A stretch of 64,000 bases of DNA from Aeromicrobium sp. 9AM (GCF_902506105.1 NZ_LR733304.1:2677832-2741831), one strand, 5' to 3'. Shown: positions 9,407-17,653, counted from the first letter of the stretch. Made by a program: numbers and translations. Notes: generated from the letters alone by a model not told the origin.

Positions 9407-10194
9407 CGGTCCGCCAGCCTGACCGGATCGTTGCCGGGCAGGCCGGCGAACGCCTGCACGATCGTCAGCCAGTGGGCCGCATTCTCACCCTCGGCTCGTA
9501 CGTCGACATCGTCGACGTGCCGGCGGCGGGTCGCCAGCAGTGCGAAGTCGTAGCCTGAGCCAGTCACCCGCTCCCCGGCGTCCTCCGGACCCCAGGCCCA
9601 CAGGTCACCGTCGGGCCCGGTCAGCTCCACACGTACGTCACCATGGGGCACCTGCTCGCCGCGCACCAGGTAGGCATAGCCGCGCGCGCGTACGCCGATG
9701 TGGCACACGTGCTTGGCTCGCGAGGTCTGCGGGATCGTCAGGCCGAGGGCCTCACCGACGTCGTGGCTGTGCGCCCAGGTCTCCATGATCCGCGCCGTCG
9801 CCATCGAGGCCGGGCTCATGGGCGGACCGAACCACGGGATCTTCTCGCCGTCAGGGACGCTGCGCAGCGCGGCGTCGAGCGCGACCCGGCCCTCACGCCA
9901 CGTCGCGAGCAGCTCCTCGGGCGGCAGCATCGCCATCTCCTCGGCGCCGTCGTCGACATAGCCCTCGGGATTGGCGGCGGCCCGCTTCAAGCCGCGGCCG
10001 AACTCGTCCTGGTCGGTGATCGCTGCCAGGGAGGCCGCGTCGGTCCAGTGCAGGTGGCCGATCTGGTGCCCCACCGTCCAGCCCTCGGGCGTCGTGACAG
10101 CCGCCCAGCCATCGGCAGGCAGTCCGGCCACCCACGTGTCGAGCTGCAGGCTCTCGTCCACGAGGTCCGACAGCAGTCCTTCCAGAATCGTCAT
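9403..10194 (-). CDS. TIGR03084-type DinB-fold metal-binding protein
   Basis: A 263-residue protein resembling the actinobacterial TIGR03084 family, which shares the DinB/mycothiol-dependent maleylpyruvate isomerase fold. Candidate metal ligands are the histidines of GHQIGHLHWTD (about 51-60) and of ETWAHSHDVGEAL. These proteins commonly sit beside AtuA-like genes in actinobacteria; their reaction is unknown to me, though a thiol (mycothiol) or metal-dependent isomerase or hydrolase step is plausible. The ATG at 10194 is chosen over an upstream codon because it overlaps the TetR stop as ATGA and begins the conserved MTILEGLL segment. Confidence 0.8.
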   Translation of the reverse strand: MTILEGLLSDLVDESLQLDTWVAGLPADGWAAVTTPEGWTVGHQIGHLHWTDAASLAAITDQDEFGRGLKRAAANPEGYVDDGAEEMAMLPPEELLATWREGRVALDAALRSVPDGEKIPWFGPPMSPASMATARIMETWAHSHDVGEALGLTIPQTSRAKHVCHIGVRARGYAYLVRGEQVPHGDVRVELTGPDGDLWAWGPEDAGERVTGSGYDFALLATRRRHVDDVDVRAEGENAAHWLTIVQAFAGLPGNDPVRLADR

Positions 10195-10817
10195 GCGTAC
10201 TCCAGCTCGTCGTCGAGGACGACGGCCCACGAGTCGAGCACGGCGGCCCGGCGCTTGGCGTCGTCACTGAGGGAGGCTGCGAGGCCGAGGCCGCGCAGCA
10301 GGTCGAGGGTCGCCTGGACGAGCCGGCGGTTGTCGCCGCGGGTCTCGTCGATCGCGAGCAGCTCGACGGCGTACGCATGCGTCTCGCGGCCGACCCGCCG
10401 CTCGAGGGGTGCGACCTCGGCTCGCAGGGTCGCATCGGTGCGGGCCGCGACCCACAGCTCGAGCGCCGCGAAGAAGACCGGAGAGACGAACTGCTGGCTG
10501 AGGATCTCCAGCACGGCTCGAGTGCGCCCGGTCTCGGGGAGCTCAGCCGCGGCAGCCCGCATGTCGTCGCGGCGGCGTTCGGTCAGGTGCCCGACGGCCG
10601 CCACGACGAGGTCCTGCTTGCTCGGGAAGTGGTGCAGCTGCGCACCGCGACTCACGCCGGCCCGCTTGCTCACGACCGTCGTCGTGGTGCCGGCCCAGCC
10701 GAGCTCGACGAGGCAGTCGACCGTGGCCTCCATCAGCCGCAGCCGCATCGCGCGGGTGCGCTCGCCCTGCGGCGTACGCATCGTGGTGCCCGAGTCGTTC
10801 GTCACGCACCCCAGCAT
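10191..10817 (-). CDS. TetR family transcriptional regulator, first gene of the operon
   Basis: A 208-residue TetR-type repressor. The N-terminal helix-turn-helix is clear (TTTTVVSKRAGVSRGAQLHHF, residues about 34-54, with the usual F-P-S-K-Q-D-L ending); the ligand domain is not assignable. The ATG at 10817 is the first in-frame ATG and lies 11 nt from a 30-bp palindrome. A TTG at 10841 lies inside the palindrome and is less likely. The gene leads the operon running to 670, so it most likely represses itself and the whole pathway, responding to an acyl-CoA intermediate. The ligand is inferred from context only. Confidence 0.9.
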   Translation of the reverse strand: MLGCVTNDSGTTMRTPQGERTRAMRLRLMEATVDCLVELGWAGTTTTVVSKRAGVSRGAQLHHFPSKQDLVVAAVGHLTERRRDDMRAAAAELPETGRTRAVLEILSQQFVSPVFFAALELWVAARTDATLRAEVAPLERRVGRETHAYAVELLAIDETRGDNRRLVQATLDLLRGLGLAASLSDDAKRRAAVLDSWAVVLDDELEYA

Positions 10818-10827
10818 GCGGACATTC

Positions 10828-10857
10828 TCACAAACAGTCAAGCCTGATTGTTTGTGA
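10828..10857. promoter_or_regulatory. Palindromic operator of the TetR-led operon
   Basis: TCACAAACA (10828-10836) and TGTTTGTGA (10849-10857) are perfect inverted repeats, and the interior is also largely symmetric: TCA at 10838-10840 pairs with TGA at 10845-10847 around AGCC. Thirteen of the 15 possible base pairs match. It lies immediately before the TetR start, and the divergent secreted-protein gene starts 90 nt away on the other side. A related 30-bp palindrome lies at 41759-41788. Confidence 0.8.
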
Positions 10858-10947
10858 CTTGTGATTCCGGCCCGTCATCCCGGGGGCATGCCCTAGAGTT
10901 GGCGACTCGTGCGAACAGCGCGTCTGATTCCTCGGAGGGTCACTCCC

Positions 10948-11853
10948 ATGCCCACGCTCACCACGCGGCGCCTCGGTTCGTTCGCGGCTGCGCTCGCCCT
11001 GACCGTCAGCGGTCTCGCACTCGCCAGCCCCGCCCAGGCAGCCGTTGGCGTCGACCTCAGCGTCAACGACACCACGATCACCGAGGGCGAGAGCGTCACG
11101 CTGTCGTGGACCAGCACCGAGGCGATCGACCTGGTCGCATCCGGCGGCGGCTGGTCCGGCAACAAGGCCAACCCCGCCGGCAGCGAGAGCGTCACCCCGA
11201 CCGGCACCGGTGACGTCACCTACACCCTGACAGCCACCGACGAGAACGGCCGCGACGCCACCGACTCGGTCACCGTCACCGTGGCTCCCGCCGCGCCCGC
11301 AGGCATCACGCCCAACCCCGTGACGTTCCCGGACCCGTGCACCGTCGTGGTCCCCGAGACGCTCCACGTCACCTACTACGTCGACTACGGCGACGACGAC
11401 GTCGAAGAGGTCGACGCCGACACCTACGACGGCACCGACTTCTCCGAGCCCGACTTCCCGGTGCGGTTCTACGCGGAGGCCGACCCCGGCTTCTCGCTGG
11501 CCGACGGCGCGCCCGCGGAGTGGGAGTACACGGCGCCCGAGAGCTGCTTCGGCGAGAGCGCGACGCTGGTCAAGGCCGTCGCCTCGTGCGGCAAGGTGAC
11601 GTTCAACAGCGTGTCCGACGAGACCGTCACGGTCCTCTACGGCAGTGAGGACGAGGACCAGCCCGACGGCGAGATCACCCTCGAGGCCGGCGACTCGCGC
11701 ACCGTCAAGACCAAGCGCCGCGAGCTCCTCTTCATCGCCTACACCGACGACACCGACGTGCAGCTGGACAGCATCAAGGTCCGGCAGAACTGCGGCGACA
11801 CCAGCCCCGGCGGATCGGGGCATCCGACCGTTGCCCCCGCAGCCGGGTTGTAG
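10948..11853 (+). CDS. Secreted protein with Ig-like N-terminal domain, sortase neighbour
   Basis: A 301-residue exported protein of unknown role. ATG 10948 follows CGGAGGGT. The signal peptide (about residues 8-31) ends at an ALASPAQA-A type cleavage site. Residues about 33-105 read like an Ig-like or PKD-like beta domain (TITEGESVTLSWTST, VTYTLTATDENG). The rest is acidic, with several cysteines (FPDPC, ESCFG, ASCGK, QNCGD). The C-terminus ends GGSGHPTVAPAAGL with no LPXTG motif, membrane helix or basic tail. The class F sortase gene starts on the next base after its stop. It may be a substrate with an unusual signal, or simply co-transcribed. Confidence 0.75.
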   Translation: MPTLTTRRLGSFAAALALTVSGLALASPAQAAVGVDLSVNDTTITEGESVTLSWTSTEAIDLVASGGGWSGNKANPAGSESVTPTGTGDVTYTLTATDENGRDATDSVTVTVAPAAPAGITPNPVTFPDPCTVVVPETLHVTYYVDYGDDDVEEVDADTYDGTDFSEPDFPVRFYAEADPGFSLADGAPAEWEYTAPESCFGESATLVKAVASCGKVTFNSVSDETVTVLYGSEDEDQPDGEITLEAGDSRTVKTKRRELLFIAYTDDTDVQLDSIKVRQNCGDTSPGGSGHPTVAPAAGL

Positions 11854-12501
11854 GTGTCCCGCGGCACCCGGCGCGGCCCCGGCAGGCACCGGAGACTCGC
11901 GTACGTCCTGGCGGTGACCGTTGCGGTTGTCGCCGCGGTCGCGGCGTACGTCGTGCTGCGGCCGAGCGATGACCAGCCCGAGCCGAAGGCCCGGCCGACC
12001 GCGACGAGAACCAATCCGACCGCGTGGCCCAGCACCGCAACGCCCAAGGTCGTCAAGCCCATCGGCGAGCCGACTCAGCTGGTCATCCGTGGCATCGGGG
12101 TCGACGCGAAGGTGCTCCCCGTCGGGACGACGGCCAAGGGGGCCCAAGAAGTTCCAGCGAGCCTGCACGACACCGGCTGGTGGAAGGACGGCCAGCAGCC
12201 CGGGCAGCCCGGCAACGCCGTGATCGTGGGCCACACCGCCTCCAAGGCCGATGGCGTGTTCGACGAGCTCTCCGACCTCGGCAAGGGCGACCGGCTCACC
12301 GTGAAGGGTCGAGACGGCACCCTGACCTACCGGATCACCTCCGAGAAGGAGATCAAGGTGGCGGACTTCGCTGCCGAGTCCGACCAGATCTATCGCGAGA
12401 CCGGCGCCAGCGGCCTCGTCCTGATGACGTGCGGCGACTGGAACGGCAGCCGGTTCGAGACCACCGTCATCGCGTACGCCGAAGCCGTCGGCCGCTCCTA
12501 G
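11854..12501 (+). CDS. Class F sortase
   Basis: A 215-residue membrane-anchored transpeptidase that would join surface proteins to the cell wall. The GTG start directly follows the stop of the secreted protein. One N-terminal transmembrane helix (about 16-35) precedes a proline/threonine-rich linker and the sortase barrel. Catalytic residues are in family context: His127 in VIVGHTAS, Cys193 in LMTCGDWNG, Arg200 in SRFETTVIAY. The TCGDWN context is typical of actinobacterial class F enzymes. Its natural substrate is unclear because the neighbouring secreted protein lacks a recognisable sorting signal. Confidence 0.88.
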   Translation: MSRGTRRGPGRHRRLAYVLAVTVAVVAAVAAYVVLRPSDDQPEPKARPTATRTNPTAWPSTATPKVVKPIGEPTQLVIRGIGVDAKVLPVGTTAKGAQEVPASLHDTGWWKDGQQPGQPGNAVIVGHTASKADGVFDELSDLGKGDRLTVKGRDGTLTYRITSEKEIKVADFAAESDQIYRETGASGLVLMTCGDWNGSRFETTVIAYAEAVGRS

Positions 12502-12511
12502 CGCGGCTCCA

Positions 12512-12554
12512 TGAGAGATCTCTCACCCGTCCCTCACCGGCCCCTCACGCTGCA
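12512..12554 (+). promoter_or_regulatory. Palindrome plus three 11-bp direct repeats upstream of the PepSY lipoprotein
   Basis: TGAGAGATCTCTCA (12512-12525) is a perfect 14-bp palindrome. It runs into three CTCAC-starting units spaced exactly 11 bp apart: CTCACCCGTCC (12522), CTCACCGGCCC (12533) and CTCACGCTGCA (12544). Direct repeats with 11-bp spacing are the usual binding pattern of OmpR/PhoP-type response regulators. The repeats end 44 nt before the lipoprotein start. No response regulator gene is nearby. Confidence 0.55.
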
Positions 12555-12598
12555 CCGCTGTGCTGTAGGCAACTGATCATCTACTGCACAGGAGTGAC

Positions 12599-13150
12599 AT
12601 GCGTACCCCTCGCGCCATCATCGGACTGACCCTCGTCGCGGCCCTCGGCCTCAGCGCCTGCGGAGGCGGCGACAACGACGAGAAGCTTTCCAGCGGCGAC
12701 CGTGCCAAGGCATCCGCCGCAGCCCTGAAGTACGTCGGCGGCGGTGCCGTCACCGACGCTGAGCGCGGCGACGGCGATGACGCCTACGCGTACGGGGTCG
12801 AGGTCACGCTGCCCGGCGGGACCGATATCGACGTCGAGGTCGACAAGGCGTTCAAGGTCACGAACAGCCCGGCCAAGGCGTCGGACCTCGAGCCCTCAGC
12901 GGCACCCAGCGAGCCGGCGGCGACCCCGTCGCCCAGCGTGACGGCCGACGACGATCGCGCCCTCACCGGCACAACCCTGAAGAAGGCGTCCGCAGCCGCG
13001 CTCAGGGCCACGGACGGCGGCAAGATCACCGAGACCAGCGGCAGCGACGACGCCGACCACGTCTACGAGGTCGACGTGCTGCTGCCCAGCGGCGAGGACG
13101 TCACCGTGGAGCTCGACAAGGCTTTCAAGGTCACCAAGATCGATCGCTGA
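12599..13150 (+). CDS. Lipoprotein with two PepSY-like repeats
   Basis: A 183-residue predicted lipoprotein. ATG 12599 follows AGGAG. The signal peptide ends in the lipobox LSAC with the lipidated cysteine at 21. Two homologous repeats (about residues 39-88 and 126-183) each begin KASAAAL and end VDKAFKVT or LDKAFKVT, with an acidic loop between strands; this is the PepSY-like pattern. A serine/proline/alanine linker separates them. PepSY proteins are extracytoplasmic and often linked to protease inhibition or two-component signalling. The internal duplication is clear by eye. No partner sensor or regulator is adjacent, but the upstream region has response-regulator-like repeats. Confidence 0.82.
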   Translation: MRTPRAIIGLTLVAALGLSACGGGDNDEKLSSGDRAKASAAALKYVGGGAVTDAERGDGDDAYAYGVEVTLPGGTDIDVEVDKAFKVTNSPAKASDLEPSAAPSEPAATPSPSVTADDDRALTGTTLKKASAAALRATDGGKITETSGSDDADHVYEVDVLLPSGEDVTVELDKAFKVTKIDR

Positions 13151-13282
13151 CCCCCACGACGGCATGCCGTGTGCCCGACACCACGAGACAGGGCGTACCG
13201 ATTGGTTCGGATTCGGGCTCGGGCAGGCGGGGATTCCGGTAGTCTCCTCTGACTCCCCCGACCTTTTTCTGAAGGAACACGC

Positions 13283-14917
13283 ATGACCGAGCAGCCCCCG
13301 ATCACGTACGAGCTTTCGACCCCGGACGAGGCGCCCGCCGGCGGCCGCAACACCAAGGCGCTGGTCGTCGCGGCTATCGCTGTCGTCGTGGTCCTCGCCC
13401 TCGCCGGTGGCGCGTTCGCCGTGATCAAGAAGCTCGACGGCGGCGGCCCCCAGCCGCACGACGTGCTGCCGGCCTCGGTCATCGCGTACGCCCGCGTCGA
13501 CGTCGACCCGTCGGCGAGCCAGAAGATCGCGCTGTTCAAGCTGATCCGCAAGTTCCCCGAAGCGGCCGACCAGATCGGGATCAAGAGCGCCGACCAGGAC
13601 GTCCGCAAGCTGCTGGTCGAGGGTGCGCTCGACGAGGCCGACTGCGACCTGACGTACGACAAGGACGTCAAGCCGTGGCTGGGCAGCCGCATCGGCGTCG
13701 CCCTCGACACGAAGCAGACCCCGCTCGTCGCGATCCAGATCTCGGACGAGAAGAAGGCCAAGGCCGGCATCAAGGCCCTGTTCGCCTGCGGTGACGAGAA
13801 GGCGTCGGTCGCCTACCTCGACGGCTACGCGATCGTCGCCGAGACGCAGAAGCAGGCCGATGCCGCCGTCAAGGCGGCCGAGGCGAAGCCCCTGGCCGAC
13901 AACAAGGCGTTCGCCAAGGACTTCGACGACCTCGGGGAGCAGGGCATCGCCTCGGCGTGGGTCAACCCCAGCAAGCTCATCGACGCCTTCCCAGAGCTCA
14001 AGGACATGATGGGGAGCACCGCGGGGACTGACCTGGAGCGGCTCGAGCAGTCGGGGACGACGGCCGTCACGCTGCGGGCCGACGGCTCGTCCCTCGAGCT
14101 GGCTGGCCTCTCCGGCCTGACCGACTCGGTCGCAAAGCAGAAGGCCGCCCACATGGGCAAGCTGCCCGCCGACACCGTGGCCGCCCTGTCGGTCGGCGGT
14201 CTCGGCGACCAGGTCGCCGCGCAGTACAACACGATCCTCGAGGAGTTCAGCAAGGGATTCGCACCCAGCTCGGACGACGTCGACACCTCCGGCATGAGTC
14301 CCGAGGAGAAGGCGGCCTACCAGACGTACCTCGAGAACGCCCCGATCGGCCTCTTCGACCCCGAGGACCTCATCAAGGAGTTCGAGAACTCGACGGGTCT
14401 CAAGCTGCCGGCGGACCTCGAGACGCTGTTCGGCGACGAGCTCACGTTCGCGGTCGGCTCCAAGAACCTCGAGAAGCTGCCGGAGCTCGCCGGTCCCGAG
14501 GACGTCGCCGGACTCGACGTGGCGCTCAAGATGACGACCGATCCGGCCAAAGCGTACGACCTGGCCAAGCGGCTGGCCGCCCTGGCCGGCCAGGCGGGCA
14601 TCGAGCTGCCGACCAAGCAGACCGCCGACGGCGCAGTCATCGCCACCAACCAAGGTGCCGCCGACGCGATCGACGCGTCCGGCGGCAAGCTCGGCGACGA
14701 CGACACGTTCAAGTCCGTCATGCCGTACGGCGACGACACGCTCTACGGCCTCTTCGTCGATGTCGGCACGGTGCTCGACAAGCTCAGCGACGCCAACCCG
14801 CCGGACGATGTCGCCAAGGACATCGAGGAGGCCAAGGCCCTCAAGGCCGTCGGCTTCTCGTACGCCACGAAGGGCAAGCACACGGTCTTCAGCCTGCGCG
14901 TGGCGTTCTCGAAGTAG
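13283..14917 (+). CDS. DUF3352 membrane-anchored protein
   Basis: A 544-residue protein with a short cytoplasmic N-terminus, one transmembrane helix (about 26-48, VVVVLALAGGAFAV) and a long extracytoplasmic region beginning VLPASVIAYARVDVDPSASQK, the typical DUF3352 opening. The family is common in actinobacteria and has no assigned function. The ATG at 13283 follows GAAGGAA. It stands alone: 132 nt separate it from the lipoprotein gene, and the next gene converges with only 4 nt between stops. The tail ends AFSK with no second membrane helix. Confidence 0.85.
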   Translation: MTEQPPITYELSTPDEAPAGGRNTKALVVAAIAVVVVLALAGGAFAVIKKLDGGGPQPHDVLPASVIAYARVDVDPSASQKIALFKLIRKFPEAADQIGIKSADQDVRKLLVEGALDEADCDLTYDKDVKPWLGSRIGVALDTKQTPLVAIQISDEKKAKAGIKALFACGDEKASVAYLDGYAIVAETQKQADAAVKAAEAKPLADNKAFAKDFDDLGEQGIASAWVNPSKLIDAFPELKDMMGSTAGTDLERLEQSGTTAVTLRADGSSLELAGLSGLTDSVAKQKAAHMGKLPADTVAALSVGGLGDQVAAQYNTILEEFSKGFAPSSDDVDTSGMSPEEKAAYQTYLENAPIGLFDPEDLIKEFENSTGLKLPADLETLFGDELTFAVGSKNLEKLPELAGPEDVAGLDVALKMTTDPAKAYDLAKRLAALAGQAGIELPTKQTADGAVIATNQGAADAIDASGGKLGDDDTFKSVMPYGDDTLYGLFVDVGTVLDKLSDANPPDDVAKDIEEAKALKAVGFSYATKGKHTVFSLRVAFSK

Positions 14918-14921
14918 TCGC

Positions 14922-16067
14922 TCAGGCTGCGGAGTCGTCCTGGTCCGGCACGAGCTCGCCGGTCAGGACCTCTTCGTGGCTGTTCGGGTCCTCGACCGGG
15001 GCGCGGTCGAGCTCGCCGATCACGCGGCGGGCGAAGTCGGCCGCCAGCTGGATCGCCATCTCGCTCTCGGGCACGACGTCGACCAGGACCGGGAAGGCAT
15101 GCACCTGCTTGCGCCAGAGGTGCGTCTCGACCTCGACGCCGCGCTCGGACAGCGACAGCGCCATGGCCTCGACCTCGGGCCGCAGCAGCTCGTCCTCGAC
15201 TGCGACGAAGAACGTGGGCGACGTGATGTAGGCCGCGGCGTGCAGCGGTGAGGCGTACCCCTCGATCGGTGCACCGTCCTCGGGCAGCCAACGCTCCCGG
15301 ATGCGGGCGATGCGCTGGATCGGCAGGTACGCGTCACGGGCCGGCGCGATCCGCTCGACCGCCTTGTCCTCGCGGTCGGGGTCGACGCTCAGGAGCGGTG
15401 AGAACCCGAGAAGCGCGGCCGGCGCCTGCAGGCCACGGCGGGTGGCGAGCTCGGCGACCTTCATCGTGAGGTAGCCGCCGGCCGAGTCGCCGGCGACGAC
15501 GATCTTGTCGGGATGGTTGCTCTCCGCGACCAAGGCGGCGTACGCCGAGATGGCGTCATCGACCGACTCGGCGATCGTGCCCTCGGGCAGCTGGACGTAG
15601 TCGACCGAGATGACCTCGGCGCCGGTCTTGAGCGCCAGTCGCTCGCAGATGCGGCGATGCGTCGCGACGCTGCCGGAGAAGAATCCGCCGCCGTGGAGGT
15701 AGAGCAGGGTCATCTCGCTGTCGGGACCGTGGCGGTGCCGCATGCGCTCGACCCGGACGCCGCCGAGCTCGGAGACCTCGAACGTGATGTGGGGTGACCT
15801 CTTGCGGTGGACCTGCAGGCCGTCGATCGCACGGATCGCGGCGAACGTCCGCTCGCTGATCGGGGTGAAGCGGAGCACCGGCTTGAACACCAGGCGGATC
15901 GTGCGCTGCAGCACCCTCGACCGGAAGCTGTAGGTCTCGTGGACGACGGCCTTGTCGTAGACGACCCGCATCGGACCGCGCCCGGGCAGCACCAGACGGA
16001 CGCGTCTGCGCGGCATCCGGGCAGCGCTCCGGAGCGCCGTCAGCCGGTCGAAGAACGAGGTCCACAT
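14922..16067 (-). CDS. Alpha/beta hydrolase of the hormone-sensitive lipase family
   Basis: A 381-residue esterase/lipase-type enzyme. The oxyanion HGGG motif is at 125-128 and the nucleophile elbow GDSAGG at 193-198 (Ser195). The acid is probably the aspartate of VAVEDELLRPE and the histidine that of KQVHAFPVL near the C-terminus. No signal peptide is visible, so it is probably cytoplasmic or peripheral. ATG 16067 starts a sensible N-terminus but has no clear ribosome site; instead a 14-bp palindrome lies 5-18 nt upstream. It is divergent from the TauE/SafE gene. Substrate is unknown. Confidence 0.85.
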   Translation of the reverse strand: MWTSFFDRLTALRSAARMPRRRVRLVLPGRGPMRVVYDKAVVHETYSFRSRVLQRTIRLVFKPVLRFTPISERTFAAIRAIDGLQVHRKRSPHITFEVSELGGVRVERMRHRHGPDSEMTLLYLHGGGFFSGSVATHRRICERLALKTGAEVISVDYVQLPEGTIAESVDDAISAYAALVAESNHPDKIVVAGDSAGGYLTMKVAELATRRGLQAPAALLGFSPLLSVDPDREDKAVERIAPARDAYLPIQRIARIRERWLPEDGAPIEGYASPLHAAAYITSPTFFVAVEDELLRPEVEAMALSLSERGVEVETHLWRKQVHAFPVLVDVVPESEMAIQLAADFARRVIGELDRAPVEDPNSHEEVLTGELVPDQDDSAA

Positions 16068-16071
16068 ACGT

Positions 16072-16085
16072 CGAGCGTACGCTCG
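16072..16085. promoter_or_regulatory. 14-bp palindrome at the esterase start
   Basis: CGAGCGTACGCTCG is a perfect 14-bp palindrome ending five bases before the esterase ATG, where a ribosome site would be expected. It could be an operator or a translation-blocking hairpin. It contains CGTACG, which is abundant in this genome, so chance is not excluded. Confidence 0.3.
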
Positions 16086-16215
16086 GTATGTCGGCCACTC
16101 AAATCGGCCGCTCACGTTTGCGCAGGTCAGGGGCGGTTTGCCGGAGCCGGTGACCGCCGCCCGAGGCGATGGGTGACACTCGAACAGACAGCACGTCGAC
16201 GGGAGGGGCGATCTC

Positions 16216-16983
16216 ATGCTGGAGGCCATCGCCATCTTCGCGGCCGGCATGTGGGCCGGCATGATCAACGTCATCGTCGGCTCGGGCACCCTCATCACGT
16301 TCCCCACGCTCCTGCTGTTCGGCTATCCGGCGATCACCGCCAACGTGTCCAACAACATCGGCCTGGTGGCCGGCGGGCTGTCCGGCGTCCACGGCTACCG
16401 CAAGGAGGCCCTGCGCCATCGCGCCCTCCTGCTGCGACTCGCACCGGCGTCAGTCCTCGGCGCGCTGACCGGCGCCATCCTGCTGCTGGTCCTGCCGGCC
16501 GACTCGTTCAAGTCGGTCGTCCCGGTCCTCATCACTATCGGGTTGATCATGGTCATGATCGGGCCGGCGATGCAGCGTCGTACGGCCCGGCGGCATGCCA
16601 CGCTCGACAGCGAGCCACGGACGGCGCAGTGGGCACTGCCGGTCGGCGTCTTCTTCGCCGGCGCGTACGGCGGCTACTTCGGTGCGGCGCAGGGCGTGAT
16701 CCTGGTCGGGCTCATGGGCGTCTTCCTGACGATCGGCCTCCAGGACATCAACGGCGTCAAGAACGTGCTGGCGACGATCGTCAACGCGGTGGCCGCCGTG
16801 GCGTTCATGGTCGTCGCATGGGACCGGATCGACTGGAAGATCGTGGCGCTGATCGGTGGCGGCAGCCTGATCGGCGGTCAGTTCGGCGCCCGCATCGGCC
16901 GGCGCCTCCCGCCGGCAGTGCTGCGCGGGGTGATCCTGGTCATCGGCGCCCTCGCGCTCGTCAAGATCCTGTTCTTCGACTAG
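16216..16983 (+). CDS. Sulfite exporter TauE/SafE family membrane protein
   Basis: A 255-residue polytopic membrane protein with about eight hydrophobic helices in two similar halves. The N-terminal GMINVIVGSGTLITFPTLL and the central GAYGGYFGAAQGVILV are the two family signatures. It is predicted to move sulfite, sulfoacetate or another sulfur-containing organic anion across the membrane, but family substrates vary. ATG 16216 follows GGGAGGGG. It is monocistronic: the upstream gene is divergent and the downstream SIMPL gene converges with 7 nt between stops. Confidence 0.88.
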   Translation: MLEAIAIFAAGMWAGMINVIVGSGTLITFPTLLLFGYPAITANVSNNIGLVAGGLSGVHGYRKEALRHRALLLRLAPASVLGALTGAILLLVLPADSFKSVVPVLITIGLIMVMIGPAMQRRTARRHATLDSEPRTAQWALPVGVFFAGAYGGYFGAAQGVILVGLMGVFLTIGLQDINGVKNVLATIVNAVAAVAFMVVAWDRIDWKIVALIGGGSLIGGQFGARIGRRLPPAVLRGVILVIGALALVKILFFD

Positions 16984-16990
16984 CCCCGAC

Positions 16991-17653
16991 TCACTCCGCG
17001 ACGAAGCGGGCGTCCACGTCGACGTGGATCACGATCTCGGCCGGGGTGAGGTCGAGCATCGGGCCACCGTCCGACATGTCCGCGAATCCGGACTTGGCCA
17101 GCATCGGCAGGCTCCCGGCACTCTCGATGTGGTGCGTCAACATGCCCGGGTCGGCGAGCTGCACCGCCACGACCTTGCCCCGACGCACCGCGTTCGCGTA
17201 CGACTGCGCCTTGGCGACGGCGTCGTCGACCGCCGCCTTGCGGACCTCGGCCTCGTACGCCCGACGGCTCTTGACCCCGACGTCCCAGGCGATGCCGCCG
17301 ACCTCGACACCCTCGGTGCCTGACCAGAAGTCGAGGAAGCCGCTGAGCCGTTCGAAGTCGGTGAACTCCGCGCCGACCTGCACCCGGGCGACGTGCACCA
17401 TGGCGCCGCGCCTGCCCTCGGCGTCCCACGGGCGGTGGCTGAACACCCGCACCTGATCGCTCGACCACGGGCCGACGGCACGAAGCTCGACCAGCTCGCG
17501 GAGCTGGGAGGTCAGCGGGTCGTGGATCGCGACGGCGTCCTGGAAGACCTGCTTGCGATCCGGGCCTTCGACAGCTGCCGCGAGCGACACGATGGCACGT
17601 TCGGCCTGGTAGTGCTGCTCGGCGGAGCCGCGCACGGTGATGTCGAGCGTCAT
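16991..17653 (-). CDS. SIMPL domain (DUF541) protein
   Basis: A 220-residue protein of the SIMPL/DUF541 family. It begins MTLDITVRGSAEQHYQAERA, the usual opening beta strand, and the second half has AVDDAVAKAQSYANAV (helix) followed by short strands. Unlike many family members it has no signal peptide, so it is probably cytoplasmic. The ATG at 17653 is chosen because it starts the conserved strand; upstream codons extend into a region without coding character. Function is not established for this family. Confidence 0.78.
   Translation of the reverse strand: MTLDITVRGSAEQHYQAERAIVSLAAAVEGPDRKQVFQDAVAIHDPLTSQLRELVELRAVGPWSSDQVRVFSHRPWDAEGRRGAMVHVARVQVGAEFTDFERLSGFLDFWSGTEGVEVGGIAWDVGVKSRRAYEAEVRKAAVDDAVAKAQSYANAVRRGKVVAVQLADPGMLTHHIESAGSLPMLAKSGFADMSDGGPMLDLTPAEIVIHVDVDARFVAE

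Noticed and set aside
11780-11860. LPXTG-type sorting signal in the sortase neighbour
   Set aside because: None in the correct frame; RPLPPQPG occurs only in another frame and lacks the threonine, helix and basic tail.
12896-14881. Minus-strand open frame opposite the lipoprotein and DUF3352 genes
   Set aside because: It spans two unrelated plus-strand genes and has the low-complexity Arg/Gly/Val/Asp make-up of an antisense shadow.
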